From positions 1 to 6,692 of the forward strand of contig JAHIYT010000061.1 in the NCBI GenBank assembly GCA_018814945.1: a stretch of 6,692 nt of DNA, read 5' to 3'. Positions 1 to 5,075 of the stretch are shown one piece after another. Position numbers and translations under genes: made by a program. The notes beneath the pieces are model-generated. The model did no database searches, was not told where the DNA came from, and saw only the letters and a program-made list of their open reading frames with translations. The first letter of the stretch is position 1; every line of letters starts with the position of its first letter. The DNA comes from Patescibacteria group bacterium. Lineage in GTDB: Bacteria; Patescibacteriota; Gracilibacteria; UM-FILTER-43-11.

Positions 1-86
1 CTCAGCCCGAACCTAAACCAGAGCTAAAACCTGAACCACAACCAGATTCATCCCCAAAAGTACCAGACTGGTTAAAAGATGAATAA
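1..86 (+). CDS. C-terminal fragment of a proline-rich protein (5' end outside window)
   Basis: An open frame enters from the left edge (first complete codon at base 3) and ends at TAA 84-86. The visible 27 residues are a low-complexity Pro/Glu/Lys stretch built on alternating PEP/KPE units, ending in the short tail KVPDWLKDE. Such a charged, proline-rich segment is usually a disordered linker or cell-wall/periplasmic spanning tail. No catalytic domain lies in the window, so the function cannot be named. Regular alternation of proline with charged residues supports real coding. About 28 bases after the stop come two GC-rich hairpins, the first structures that could end its transcript, although neither has a T-tract on this strand. 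Confidence 0.6.
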   Translation, partial: QPEPKPELKPEPQPDSSPKVPDWLKDE

Positions 87-113
87 CCGGCACACCTATC
101 CTAATCACTGAAA

Positions 114-133
114 GCGCGATTCTGTAATCGCGC
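114..133. repeat. GC-rich hairpin (8-bp perfect stem, 4-nt loop)
   Basis: GCGCGATT (114-121) is the exact reverse complement of AATCGCGC (126-133), with the loop CTGT. It stands out sharply from the AT-rich surroundings. It lies 28 bases after the stop of the left-edge gene and could be part of a terminator or an RNA-stabilising element. There is no T-run on the + strand; on the - strand only TTT follows. Its role is therefore open. Confidence 0.7.
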
Positions 134-140
134 CCGCCAA

Positions 141-157
141 GTCCCGCTTAGCGGGAC
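141..157. repeat. Second GC-rich hairpin (7-bp stem, 3-nt loop)
   Basis: GTCCCGC (141-147) pairs with GCGGGAC (151-157) around TTA. It is only seven bases from the preceding hairpin, so the two form a paired element like the REP/BIME style of intergenic repeats. It is followed on the + strand by A-rich sequence, not T, so a classical intrinsic terminator for the + strand is not supported. Confidence 0.65.
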
Positions 158-195
158 GAGACGAAAAACAACAAAAAACTAAAACAAAAAACACT

Positions 196-285
196 ATGTC
201 CACCTCCTCATTAATCAACGACCTTCACGAACTAACCGACGAGATCCAGTCTCTAATCAACGAGATTGAAGAACTTATTGCCTAA
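196..285 (+). CDS. Possible 29-aa micropeptide with a perfect coiled-coil heptad pattern
   Basis: ATG at 196 opens a 29-codon frame ending at TAA 283-285. After a short MSTSS start, hydrophobic residues fall at positions 6, 10, 13, 17, 20, 24 and 27 (L, L, L, I, L, I, L), an unbroken 4-3-4-3 spacing. Asp, Glu, Asn, Gln, His, Ser and Thr occupy most other sites, so it reads as a short amphipathic, zipper-like helix, rich in acid. The pattern LIND...LINE looks like a duplicated heptad block. There is no ribosome-binding sequence; the leader is A-rich. No family is recognised. The regular heptads argue for translation, but a frame this short could still be chance. Confidence 0.4.
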   Translation: MSTSSLINDLHELTDEIQSLINEIEELIA

Positions 286-319
286 AATAGGACAACAATT
301 GGGTCCACAACTTGGTCTA

Positions 320-586
320 CTATGGTATATCTACTCCACCGTCTGACCAAGGGTTACATCTCATTATCCTCCAGACACCTTTAAACGTCCCTCGAATAAG
401 TCCATACTTTTTGAGGGATATTTTTGTATATTCACTACAAGTTGGATGATATTTACAGTGTCCATGACTCTTAACCCACTTAGCCCAAAAACTGTGATCT
501 AATGAAAAAAACTTTTGATAAACATCTATCAAAGCGATAGCAATGTTCCGAGGTATGTACCAAATAAATAAGAAAGCTTTTTTCAT
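320..586 (-). CDS. yidD: YidD, membrane protein insertion efficiency factor
   Basis: This 88-residue protein carries the YidD (PF01809) signature: CKYHPTCSEYT at 44-54, the central KKYGLIRGTFKGVWRIMR helix region at 59-76, and RCNPWSDGGVD at 76-86. Conserved cysteines are C44, C50 and C77. The N-terminal segment is hydrophobic and amphipathic (about residues 4-26). The length is normal for the family. YidD is known as a small membrane-associated protein that assists YidC-dependent insertion of inner-membrane proteins. In many bacteria it sits beside rpmH-rnpA-yidC; here it instead lies directly downstream of an M23 peptidase gene on the same strand. The ATG follows the intervening inverted repeat with no spacer and has no Shine-Dalgarno sequence. 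The gene ends with TAG. The family assignment is secure. Confidence 0.95.
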   Translation of the reverse strand: MKKAFLFIWYIPRNIAIALIDVYQKFFSLDHSFWAKWVKSHGHCKYHPTCSEYTKISLKKYGLIRGTFKGVWRIMRCNPWSDGGVDIP

Positions 587-674
587 ATTACAAGATTAGA
601 TATTACAAAATTACAAGATTATCAAAGAAAAGTACAAATTAATCTTGTAATAACTAATTTTGTAATCTTGTAAT
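587..674. repeat. 88-nt AT-rich inverted repeat filling the gap between the M23 gene and yidD
   Basis: The 12-mer ATTACAAGATTA occurs at 587-598 and 610-621, and its exact reverse complement TAATCTTGTAAT at 640-651 and 663-674. A related ATTACAAAATTA unit sits inside each 35-nt arm. The arms fold into a long AT-rich hairpin with an 18-nt loop (622-639). It starts four bases after the M23 stop codon (679-681) and ends at the base next to the yidD ATG, so it could attenuate or terminate the upstream transcript or govern access to the yidD start. Confidence 0.85.
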
Positions 675-678
675 AGAA

Positions 679-1737
679 CTAGAAAAAGTTCATAGGATTG
701 TATTTCACTCCATTTATGCGAACCTCAAAGTGTAAGTGAATTCCAGTAGCCCCATAAACACGACCAGTATTACCCATCCAAGCTATTGTTTGCCCCTGCT
801 CAACATATTGACCAGCAGTTACATACAATTTTTCATTATGAGCATAAAGTGTCTGCATTCCATTACCATGATCGATAATAACAACATTTCCATAACCTCC
901 ACTCCATCCATAATCTGCGCGAACAACTTTACCACTAGCTGCAGCAAAGATAGGACCTTTACCACGATTGGCAATATCAAGGGCATAGTGACCTGCGCGG
1001 AAGCCCTGTGTAACCCCAGACTTAGCAAGTGTTGGCCAAATCAAACGACCTGTTTTTGGACCGGTATAAGCATAGCTAGCAGATGATGGTGCAGTAGAAG
1101 CTGTGTAAACAGGCATTGCCTTTTTGGCACCTGGAATAATCAAAGCAACTCCAGCAAGTAGCTCATCACCTTCTTCAAGCTGGTTTTGAGTAATAATAGT
1201 ATCTGCTTCAATTGAATATTTCTTAGCAACCTTTTCAACTGTGTCTCCTTTTTTAACCAAATGGGAAATACCATCCACTGGTAGGATGTTTAAAGTCATA
1301 CCAGAACGTAAACTATTAATATTCCATAGTTCGTTTTCCATTACCAATGTTTCTTTTGAAATGCCAAACCTTTGTGCGATAGAAGAAAGCGTATCTCCTG
1401 ATTCAACCTCGTAAGCAAAAATTTCGTTAGCCGTGCTCCTATCTCCTTGTGCTGAATTCAAAGCTGGTTTTAAAAGGAATCCATCTTCAGTCATCATTTC
1501 TGCAAGTACTGAATCAGTTTCGAACTCTGTATATTCCATTACTCCATAGTCTCCTTCTGCCTGATAACCTTCTGTGTACTGATATAGGGGGATAAAAGAG
1601 CTGACCAATAAAAAAGCAACACTGAATACAGCAATACGCTTAGTTAACCGAGCTATAATCGGATTATCAGATTCAACCTCCAAAAAAGATTGTAACTTGG
1701 TAAATAGCAGGCCAAAGAAAGATTTCCGTGCTAACAC
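679..1737 (-). CDS. LysM-LysM-M23 cell-wall metallopeptidase
   Basis: The 352-residue product has a basic N-terminus, one membrane segment at about 34-52, and a linker. Two LysM peptidoglycan-binding repeats follow at about 109-153 (VESGDTLSSIAQRFGI) and 159-203 (VKKGDTVEKVAKKYSI), then a Ser/Thr/Ala linker. The C-terminal M23 (lysostaphin/LytM-type) domain spans about 233-352. Zinc-site residues are visible: H250 and D254 in GHYALD, and H334-L-H336 in GIHLHFEVR; H300 in LYAH is the further conserved histidine. All expected ligands are present, so an active peptidoglycan endopeptidase, membrane-anchored and facing outward, is likely. The annotated start is GTG, without a ribosome-binding site, and the same frame stays open upstream to 1831 without ATG, GTG or TTG, so the true N-terminus is uncertain. 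The gene is divergent from the 1953 gene and followed by yidD. Confidence 0.93.
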   Translation of the reverse strand: MLARKSFFGLLFTKLQSFLEVESDNPIIARLTKRIAVFSVAFLLVSSFIPLYQYTEGYQAEGDYGVMEYTEFETDSVLAEMMTEDGFLLKPALNSAQGDRSTANEIFAYEVESGDTLSSIAQRFGISKETLVMENELWNINSLRSGMTLNILPVDGISHLVKKGDTVEKVAKKYSIEADTIITQNQLEEGDELLAGVALIIPGAKKAMPVYTASTAPSSASYAYTGPKTGRLIWPTLAKSGVTQGFRAGHYALDIANRGKGPIFAAASGKVVRADYGWSGGYGNVVIIDHGNGMQTLYAHNEKLYVTAGQYVEQGQTIAWMGNTGRVYGATGIHLHFEVRINGVKYNPMNFF

Positions 1738-1817
1738 GGGCTGGTTAGTTTTCTTTGAGCAGATTTTATTTTGGAGTCTTGCGTGGCGTGCTATTCTCGC
1801 CTGAATGTTTACATTAG

Positions 1818-1952
1818 ATGTATCTATGGTTTAAAGGAGAAAAAATAAACCTGAATTACCAACACCTCTATCAAATGAATTTTACCGCTATTATTAGCGA
1901 AGAGGAAACCTTTTTACTTGCTAATTTAAATACATTATGTTATAATAATTAG
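1818..1952 (+). CDS. Possible 44-aa ORF abutting the next gene
   Basis: ATG at 1818 opens a 44-codon frame whose TAG (1950-1952) is immediately followed by the ATG of the next gene. The product begins MYLWFKGEKINLNYQHLYQM and continues with an acidic, helix-prone stretch ISEEETFLLANLNTL. Composition is protein-like, but no family is recognised. The -35 and -10 elements assigned to the next gene fall inside this frame, which is either a sign that the frame is not real or an arrangement with an internal promoter. A second in-frame ATG lies at 1875. It slightly overlaps the upstream open extension of the M23 gene on the other strand. Confidence 0.25.
   Translation: MYLWFKGEKINLNYQHLYQMNFTAIISEEETFLLANLNTLCYNN
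1918..1946 (+). promoter_or_regulatory. Sigma-70-type promoter with extended -10, predicting leaderless mRNA
   Basis: TTGCTA (1918-1923) and a consensus TATAAT (1941-1946) are separated by 17 bases, and TG at 1938-1939 gives an extended -10. Only six bases (1947-1952) lie between the -10 and the ATG at 1953, so normal initiation distance puts the transcript start at or beside the A of the start codon. No Shine-Dalgarno is needed or seen. Confidence 0.7.
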
Positions 1953-2243
1953 ATGGAAAATACGCAAATTATTGCTACAGCAAAGGCGGTTCAGGAACTT
2001 TTTGAAGAAGTAATGAAGCTATATTGGACATATCTAAATAGTTTGGAAATGTACGTAAAACGAATACCAGACTCAGAAATCGGTCTAATTGAAGAAGCTA
2101 ACACTCATATCGGAGAAGTATTAAGCGCTATGGAACACGATATTGACATTTTTGACAAAGCGGTAAGTGACGATCTTGAGGCTACAAGAAAAATTAAAGA
2201 GGAGCTTCAAATAGATGATATTTATAACAAATTAAAAAGCTAA
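1953..2243 (+). CDS. Hypothetical helical protein, first gene of a coupled pair
   Basis: The 96-residue product has no recognised family. It is soluble (no signal peptide or membrane segment) and strongly helix-prone, with Glu/Asp/Lys-rich amphipathic stretches such as KAVQELFEEVMKLYWTYLNS (11-30) and DLEATRKIKEELQIDDIYNK (74-93). PDSE near 39-42 and GEV near 54-56 probably break a bundle of about three helices. It resembles a small helical-bundle or coiled-coil partner protein. A strong extended -10 promoter places transcription start at the ATG. Its TAA is directly followed by the ATG of the next gene, implying co-transcription and translational coupling, so the two products probably act together. 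Confidence 0.8.
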   Translation: MENTQIIATAKAVQELFEEVMKLYWTYLNSLEMYVKRIPDSEIGLIEEANTHIGEVLSAMEHDIDIFDKAVSDDLEATRKIKEELQIDDIYNKLKS

Positions 2244-2867
2244 ATGAACCCAGCTGATAGTATAAAAGAATCGGGTATGGAAATGGTTGAAAGTGCTTCA
2301 AGAAGCGCTTCTGAAGCAAGGAATACTGCTCTTCGTGCAATAGACGGTGGAAAATCGGTAATAAAAGAAAATGTTGTAGGCACAACCCATTTAAAAAGTG
2401 AACTTGGTAAAATTGCCGGCATTCCAGGTGATGCAATTAGTTCAACAAAATTAAATACACAAAGGTTACTAAACGGTGATGTTATAGGAATAGTAAAGGA
2501 TTTTGGAGAAAAAATAGCAAAAACAATGGGAACACCAACAAGATTGGGAATAGCTGGTGTTGCAGATGTAGGAAGGGCTGGTTGGGCAGTATTGAAAGCT
2601 CCTATTACCCTGCCTTTAGCAGCATTTGAAACAATGAAAAAAGGTGGCAACATGATGCTTAATGGATATGGGAAATTTGAAGATATATTATTTACTACAA
2701 AAACAGAAGAATCTGTAGAGGCTCCAGCGCCAGTAGGACCGGTAGGACCGGCACCAGAAATGACTGATGCCGAACCAATGCCTAACCGAGAAGGGGGCGG
2801 CAGTTCAAATGAATTCGCCGAAGGAGCACCTGAAGAACAAGGAGAGCCAACAGGAATGGCAGCCTAA
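2244..2867 (+). CDS. Hypothetical helical protein with Pro/Glu/Gly-rich tail, second gene of a coupled pair
   Basis: The 207-residue product is not recognised. Residues 1-55 are an amphipathic, Ala/Ser/Glu-rich helix-prone region (VESASRSASEARNTALRAID). Residues 56-150 are a mixed, moderately hydrophobic region rich in Gly, including LGIAGVADVGRAGWAVLKAP (101-120) and ITLPLAAFE (121-129), which could touch a membrane but shows no clean transmembrane span. Residues 155-207 are disordered, rich in Pro, Glu and Gly, and contain a tandem 9-bp repeat giving PVGPVGPAP. The ATG directly follows the previous stop with no ribosome-binding sequence, so expression probably depends on coupling. An internal ATG at codon 12 or 14 is an alternative start. 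The longest opposite-strand frame here is antisense shadow. Confidence 0.8.
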   Translation: MNPADSIKESGMEMVESASRSASEARNTALRAIDGGKSVIKENVVGTTHLKSELGKIAGIPGDAISSTKLNTQRLLNGDVIGIVKDFGEKIAKTMGTPTRLGIAGVADVGRAGWAVLKAPITLPLAAFETMKKGGNMMLNGYGKFEDILFTTKTEESVEAPAPVGPVGPAPEMTDAEPMPNREGGGSSNEFAEGAPEEQGEPTGMAA

Positions 2868-2896
2868 AAATAGCCGAGTGATGAGCCTAATTAATT

Positions 2897-2968
2897 GAAT
2901 ATTGAATGTTTAATATCGATTTTTTATTTTATAAGTACTTCAAAAATATAAAATCACTATTCAATATT
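2897..2968. terminator. AT-rich inverted repeat between convergent genes, probable bidirectional terminator
   Basis: AATATTGAAT (2898-2907) is matched by ATTCAATATT (2959-2968), and ATTTTAT (2926-2932) by ATAAAAT (2948-2954), with palindromic AAGTACTT (2933-2940) near the tip. T-rich runs lie in the arms in both directions (for example TTTTTTATTTT at 2920-2930). It sits between two genes that point toward each other, where a shared terminator is expected. The stem is AT-only and imperfect, so termination strength is uncertain. Confidence 0.55.
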
Positions 2969-2991
2969 ATTAAATCAAAGAGGTTTCAGAA

Positions 2992-3885
2992 TCACCAATT
3001 ATAAGTCCGAAACGTCCAATCAATTAACGATTTATTCTCCTGAAAACGGTTTGGGCTATTTAGTAATACAGAAATTATCTCATGACCATAATCGTTACGA
3101 GCTAGATTGATCAAACTTGCTCCAGCTTCATCTGTAGTACCGGTTTTTACACCTTGAATGTCAAGATAGCTGCCCAAAAGCCAATTTGTAGTTTCAAAAC
3201 TATGTTTGATCTTGTCATTAGTAGAGGCTATTGTCGCACTTTTCATTCTTACTATGTTTCTGAAGGATGGAAAATTGAGTGCGTGTTTAGTGAGTAATGC
3301 CAAGTCAAAAACACTGGAATAATGCTCATCGGCATCCAAACCAATAGGGTTCATGAAATGAGTATTTTTCAAATTAAGCATCCGGGCTCTTTCATTCATA
3401 TCATTAACAAATGTTTCAACCGAACCGCTATGATATTTAGCCAAAGCAAGCGCCGCATCCCCACCAGAGGGAACAAGCAAGCCGATTAGAAGGTTCCCAA
3501 CAGTTATTTTTTCACCGTTTCTAAGCCAAATTTTCACACCAGTCTCACTTTCAGGCATTGCACCATAATTTTCATCAATCGTAACAACTTCACTTAGATT
3601 GTGAGACTCGAGAATAAGAATAGCTGTCATTATTTTAGTAAGACTTGCCATAGGAAGTGGCACATAAGCGTCTTTTTCATATAAAATTATTCCAGAATCA
3701 AGATCCATTATCAGAGCTGATTTGGCTTCAATTACGGGCTGAATATCACCATAATATTTTTGTGGAATTGGGCTTACTTCCAAAAAATCCACATTGTTAT
3801 AACTTGATATAACATCATTTGTTGACACCATAGTGCCAGCGGTCATATTCGCCAGTAGCAATAAACTAACTAAACTTCTAAACAT
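2992..3885 (-). CDS. D-alanyl-D-alanine carboxypeptidase-like protein (PBP5/S11 family) with SGG in place of SxN
   Basis: The 297-residue protein starts with a short hydrophobic signal-like segment (about 4-20), then a full S11 penicillin-binding domain. Motif 1 is S81-L-T-K84 in MASLTKIMTAIL, which supplies the nucleophilic Ser and the Lys. Motif 3 is K247-T-G249 in GVKTGTTDEAG. Motif 2, normally S-x-N, reads S140-G-G142 in LLVPSGGDAALALA, so the usual Asn is replaced. The protein is shorter than classical PBP5 and lacks a long C-terminal extension with an amphipathic anchor. The family trims the terminal D-Ala from peptidoglycan stem peptides outside the membrane. ATG start, no Shine-Dalgarno; stop is TGA, closely followed by a second in-frame TGA. 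It lies downstream of the ftsQ-like gene on the same strand. Confidence 0.9.
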   Translation of the reverse strand: MFRSLVSLLLLANMTAGTMVSTNDVISSYNNVDFLEVSPIPQKYYGDIQPVIEAKSALIMDLDSGIILYEKDAYVPLPMASLTKIMTAILILESHNLSEVVTIDENYGAMPESETGVKIWLRNGEKITVGNLLIGLLVPSGGDAALALAKYHSGSVETFVNDMNERARMLNLKNTHFMNPIGLDADEHYSSVFDLALLTKHALNFPSFRNIVRMKSATIASTNDKIKHSFETTNWLLGSYLDIQGVKTGTTDEAGASLINLARNDYGHEIISVLLNSPNRFQENKSLIDWTFRTYNW

Positions 3886-3921
3886 AATTGAAAATTATTT
3901 CGGATTTCGGACTTATGATTA

Positions 3922-3974
3922 AAATGTAAAATGGCAAATGTAAAATGGCAATGCTAAATCAGAAATGTAAAATG
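3922..3974. repeat. Short tandem repeat, AAATGTAAAATGGC units
   Basis: AAATGTAAAATGGC is present in perfect tandem at 3922-3935 and 3936-3949, and the first 12 bases return at 3963-3974. It lies between the ftsQ-like gene and the carboxypeptidase gene, in the leader of the latter. No protein or RNA gene is evident in this gap. Nearby, on the minus strand, TCCGAAA is also duplicated (about 3901-3914). Confidence 0.75.
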
Positions 3975-3978
3975 ATAA

Positions 3979-4980
3979 TTATCTATTGCACTGCGAAGCA
4001 GTTGGGCAATAGATCACCTTTTCACGTACACGCAAATCAATATAAGCTATGTCATCTTCATCAAATTCAGCGGCTTCATAAATTATATTCAACTTATCAA
4101 TTTGCTCTTTGTAGTCTTTTTCAAAGGTTAACCAAACAATCAAACCTGTGTCAGTTTTAAGGTGAACCTCCCTAGCAATAGGCAGGTAACGAATACTCTC
4201 AACCTGCATCTCAAAGAGATTATTAAAATACCTGATTGCATCCAGCATATAGTCCATTCTATCTTGCACAACAACTGATTCCCTATCTTCAATTGGCTGA
4301 GATAAGCCATCTATCGTTATTGTCATTAGCTCCAAATTTTCTTCCTGATCAAAAATAGCTTGGCCTATCCGGTTTAAAAGACACTTCTGCTCAATTGGAG
4401 TCAGCTCTTCTTTTTCAGTTGTTTCTTCTTCTAGGGATAAAGCCATATCAAGTGCCTCCGCAATATCAGCCAAACGTTCGTCTTCTTCTTTTGGTGGTGT
4501 TTCAACTTTAGGTAAAATGTAATATGCCCTTAAGTTAGCGACAATTTCATGATGTTCAAGCTCCACTTTTACGGTATTTGGAAGAACTTTTTTTACATCA
4601 ATCGAAGAGAATTCAGGGAATTTATCTTTGATAGTATTTACAATTCTACTCCGAGGAAAAAATAGTATATTTCGACCTATATAAATATTTAATTCATTAC
4701 TAATTGCCGCCGTATCGATGTTAAAATCTTGCCTAAGTACTTCTACATTTAAGATGGAAAAATAGCTGGAGAAAAACAAAAGAATAACTAAAATAACGCA
4801 GACAATACCAGCTATAACAAACAAAAGCGCATTTTTAAAGAGGCGAGTAAAGTGTGTACGAATATTGCTGGTAAATAGCCTTTTTGAGCTACGTACTTTT
4901 GGCCTTCTTCTCGGGCGGGTATGCCAGCGGGATTTTGTAGGATAATAAAGCCTCTTTGGTTTCTTCTTTTTGAAAAACAT
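3979..4980 (-). CDS. ftsQ: FtsQ/DivIB-like cell division protein
   Basis: I start this at the ATG at 4980 (333 aa) and not at the in-frame TTG at 5007, because that TTG lies between the -35 and -10 of the likely promoter. Residues 1-50 are very basic (KKKKPKR, RPRRRPK), then one membrane span at about 52-72 (LLFVIAGIVCVILVILLFF). A POTRA-type domain follows (FSILNVEVL ... IGRNILFF ... FPEFSSIDVKKVLPNTVKVEL, about 74-142), then a beta-rich region ending in the typical YIDLRVREKVIY. This order is that of FtsQ/DivIB, the bitopic divisome protein linking early and late division factors. An acidic insert lies at about 159-195. The last residues, CPTASQCNR, are encoded by a hairpin. No Shine-Dalgarno. 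Confidence 0.82.
   Translation of the reverse strand: MFFKKKKPKRLYYPTKSRWHTRPRRRPKVRSSKRLFTSNIRTHFTRLFKNALLFVIAGIVCVILVILLFFSSYFSILNVEVLRQDFNIDTAAISNELNIYIGRNILFFPRSRIVNTIKDKFPEFSSIDVKKVLPNTVKVELEHHEIVANLRAYYILPKVETPPKEEDERLADIAEALDMALSLEEETTEKEELTPIEQKCLLNRIGQAIFDQEENLELMTITIDGLSQPIEDRESVVVQDRMDYMLDAIRYFNNLFEMQVESIRYLPIAREVHLKTDTGLIVWLTFEKDYKEQIDKLNIIYEAAEFDEDDIAYIDLRVREKVIYCPTASQCNR
3981..4014 (-). terminator. Hairpin overlapping the 3' end of the ftsQ-like gene
   Basis: ATCTATTGC (3981-3989) pairs perfectly with GCAATAGAT (4006-4014). Inside, ACTGC (3990-3994) pairs with GCAGT (3998-4002) around a GAA/TTC triloop, with a 3-nt bulge (4003-4005). On the minus strand the stem ends at the TAA stop and is followed by AATTATCATTTTACATTT, a weak T-rich tract. 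It may act as an intrinsic terminator that doubles as coding sequence. Confidence 0.6.
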
Positions 4981-4989
4981 AGTGCTATC

Positions 4990-5019
4990 ACTATACCAAT
5001 TTGCCAAGGGAAATGTCTA
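4990..5019 (-). promoter_or_regulatory. Promoter for the ftsQ-like gene, extended -10, nearly leaderless
   Basis: On the minus strand TAGACA (5014-5019) is followed after 18 bases by TATAGT (4990-4995), preceded by TGG to give an extended -10. Nine bases separate the -10 from the ATG at 4980, so the predicted transcript has a leader of only a few bases. This favours the 4980 start over the TTG at 5007. Confidence 0.55.
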
Positions 5020-5046
5020 TCGATGTATAAAAGACAATTGAAACCC

Positions 5047-5075
5047 TTGCATTCAGAATAGATTTATGGTATAAT
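5047..5075 (+). promoter_or_regulatory. Promoter for the surface-protein gene, extended -10
   Basis: TGGTATAAT (TG at 5067-5068, TATAAT at 5070-5075) is a consensus extended -10. At 17-base spacing there is only a weak -35, TTGCAT (5047-5052). Expected transcription start is near 5082, giving an A-rich leader of about 26 bases without a Shine-Dalgarno. The element is divergent from the promoter of the ftsQ-like gene; their -10 regions are about 75 bases apart and share GGTATA...TAGTGATA wording. Confidence 0.65.

Noticed and set aside
587..674. CRISPR array
   Set aside because: Only four short 12-bp units in both orientations, no regular spacers and no cas genes.
819..1028. Minus-strand ORF of 69 codons in another frame
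   Set aside because: It lies fully inside the M23 gene in a shifted frame and shows no family features.
736..1086. Plus-strand ORF of 116 codons
   Set aside because: It is antisense to the M23 domain, whose catalytic motifs are clear; its own product is low-complexity Ser/Thr/Ile/Asn without motifs.
1836..1847. GGAG followed after five bases by ATA as a start with ribosome-binding site
   Set aside because: ATA is not a normal initiator and no other gene in the window has a Shine-Dalgarno; the GGAG is probably chance.
2194..2653. Two minus-strand ORFs (2194-2436 and 2240-2653)
   Set aside because: They mirror the plus-strand coupled gene, which has a promoter-led upstream partner, stop-to-start coupling and a longer frame.
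2986..2994. UGA recoding (glycine code 25)
   Set aside because: TGA 2992-2994 ends the carboxypeptidase at the natural end (IDWTFRTYNW), and another TGA follows two codons later; other genes use TAA or TAG.
3945..4160. Plus-strand ORF of 71 codons
   Set aside because: It is antisense to the FtsQ-like C-terminus and starts within the tandem repeat.
4981..5007. TTG start for the FtsQ-like gene at 5007
   Set aside because: It would place the start codon between the -35 and -10 elements; the ATG at 4980 fits the promoter and gives a typical basic N-terminus.
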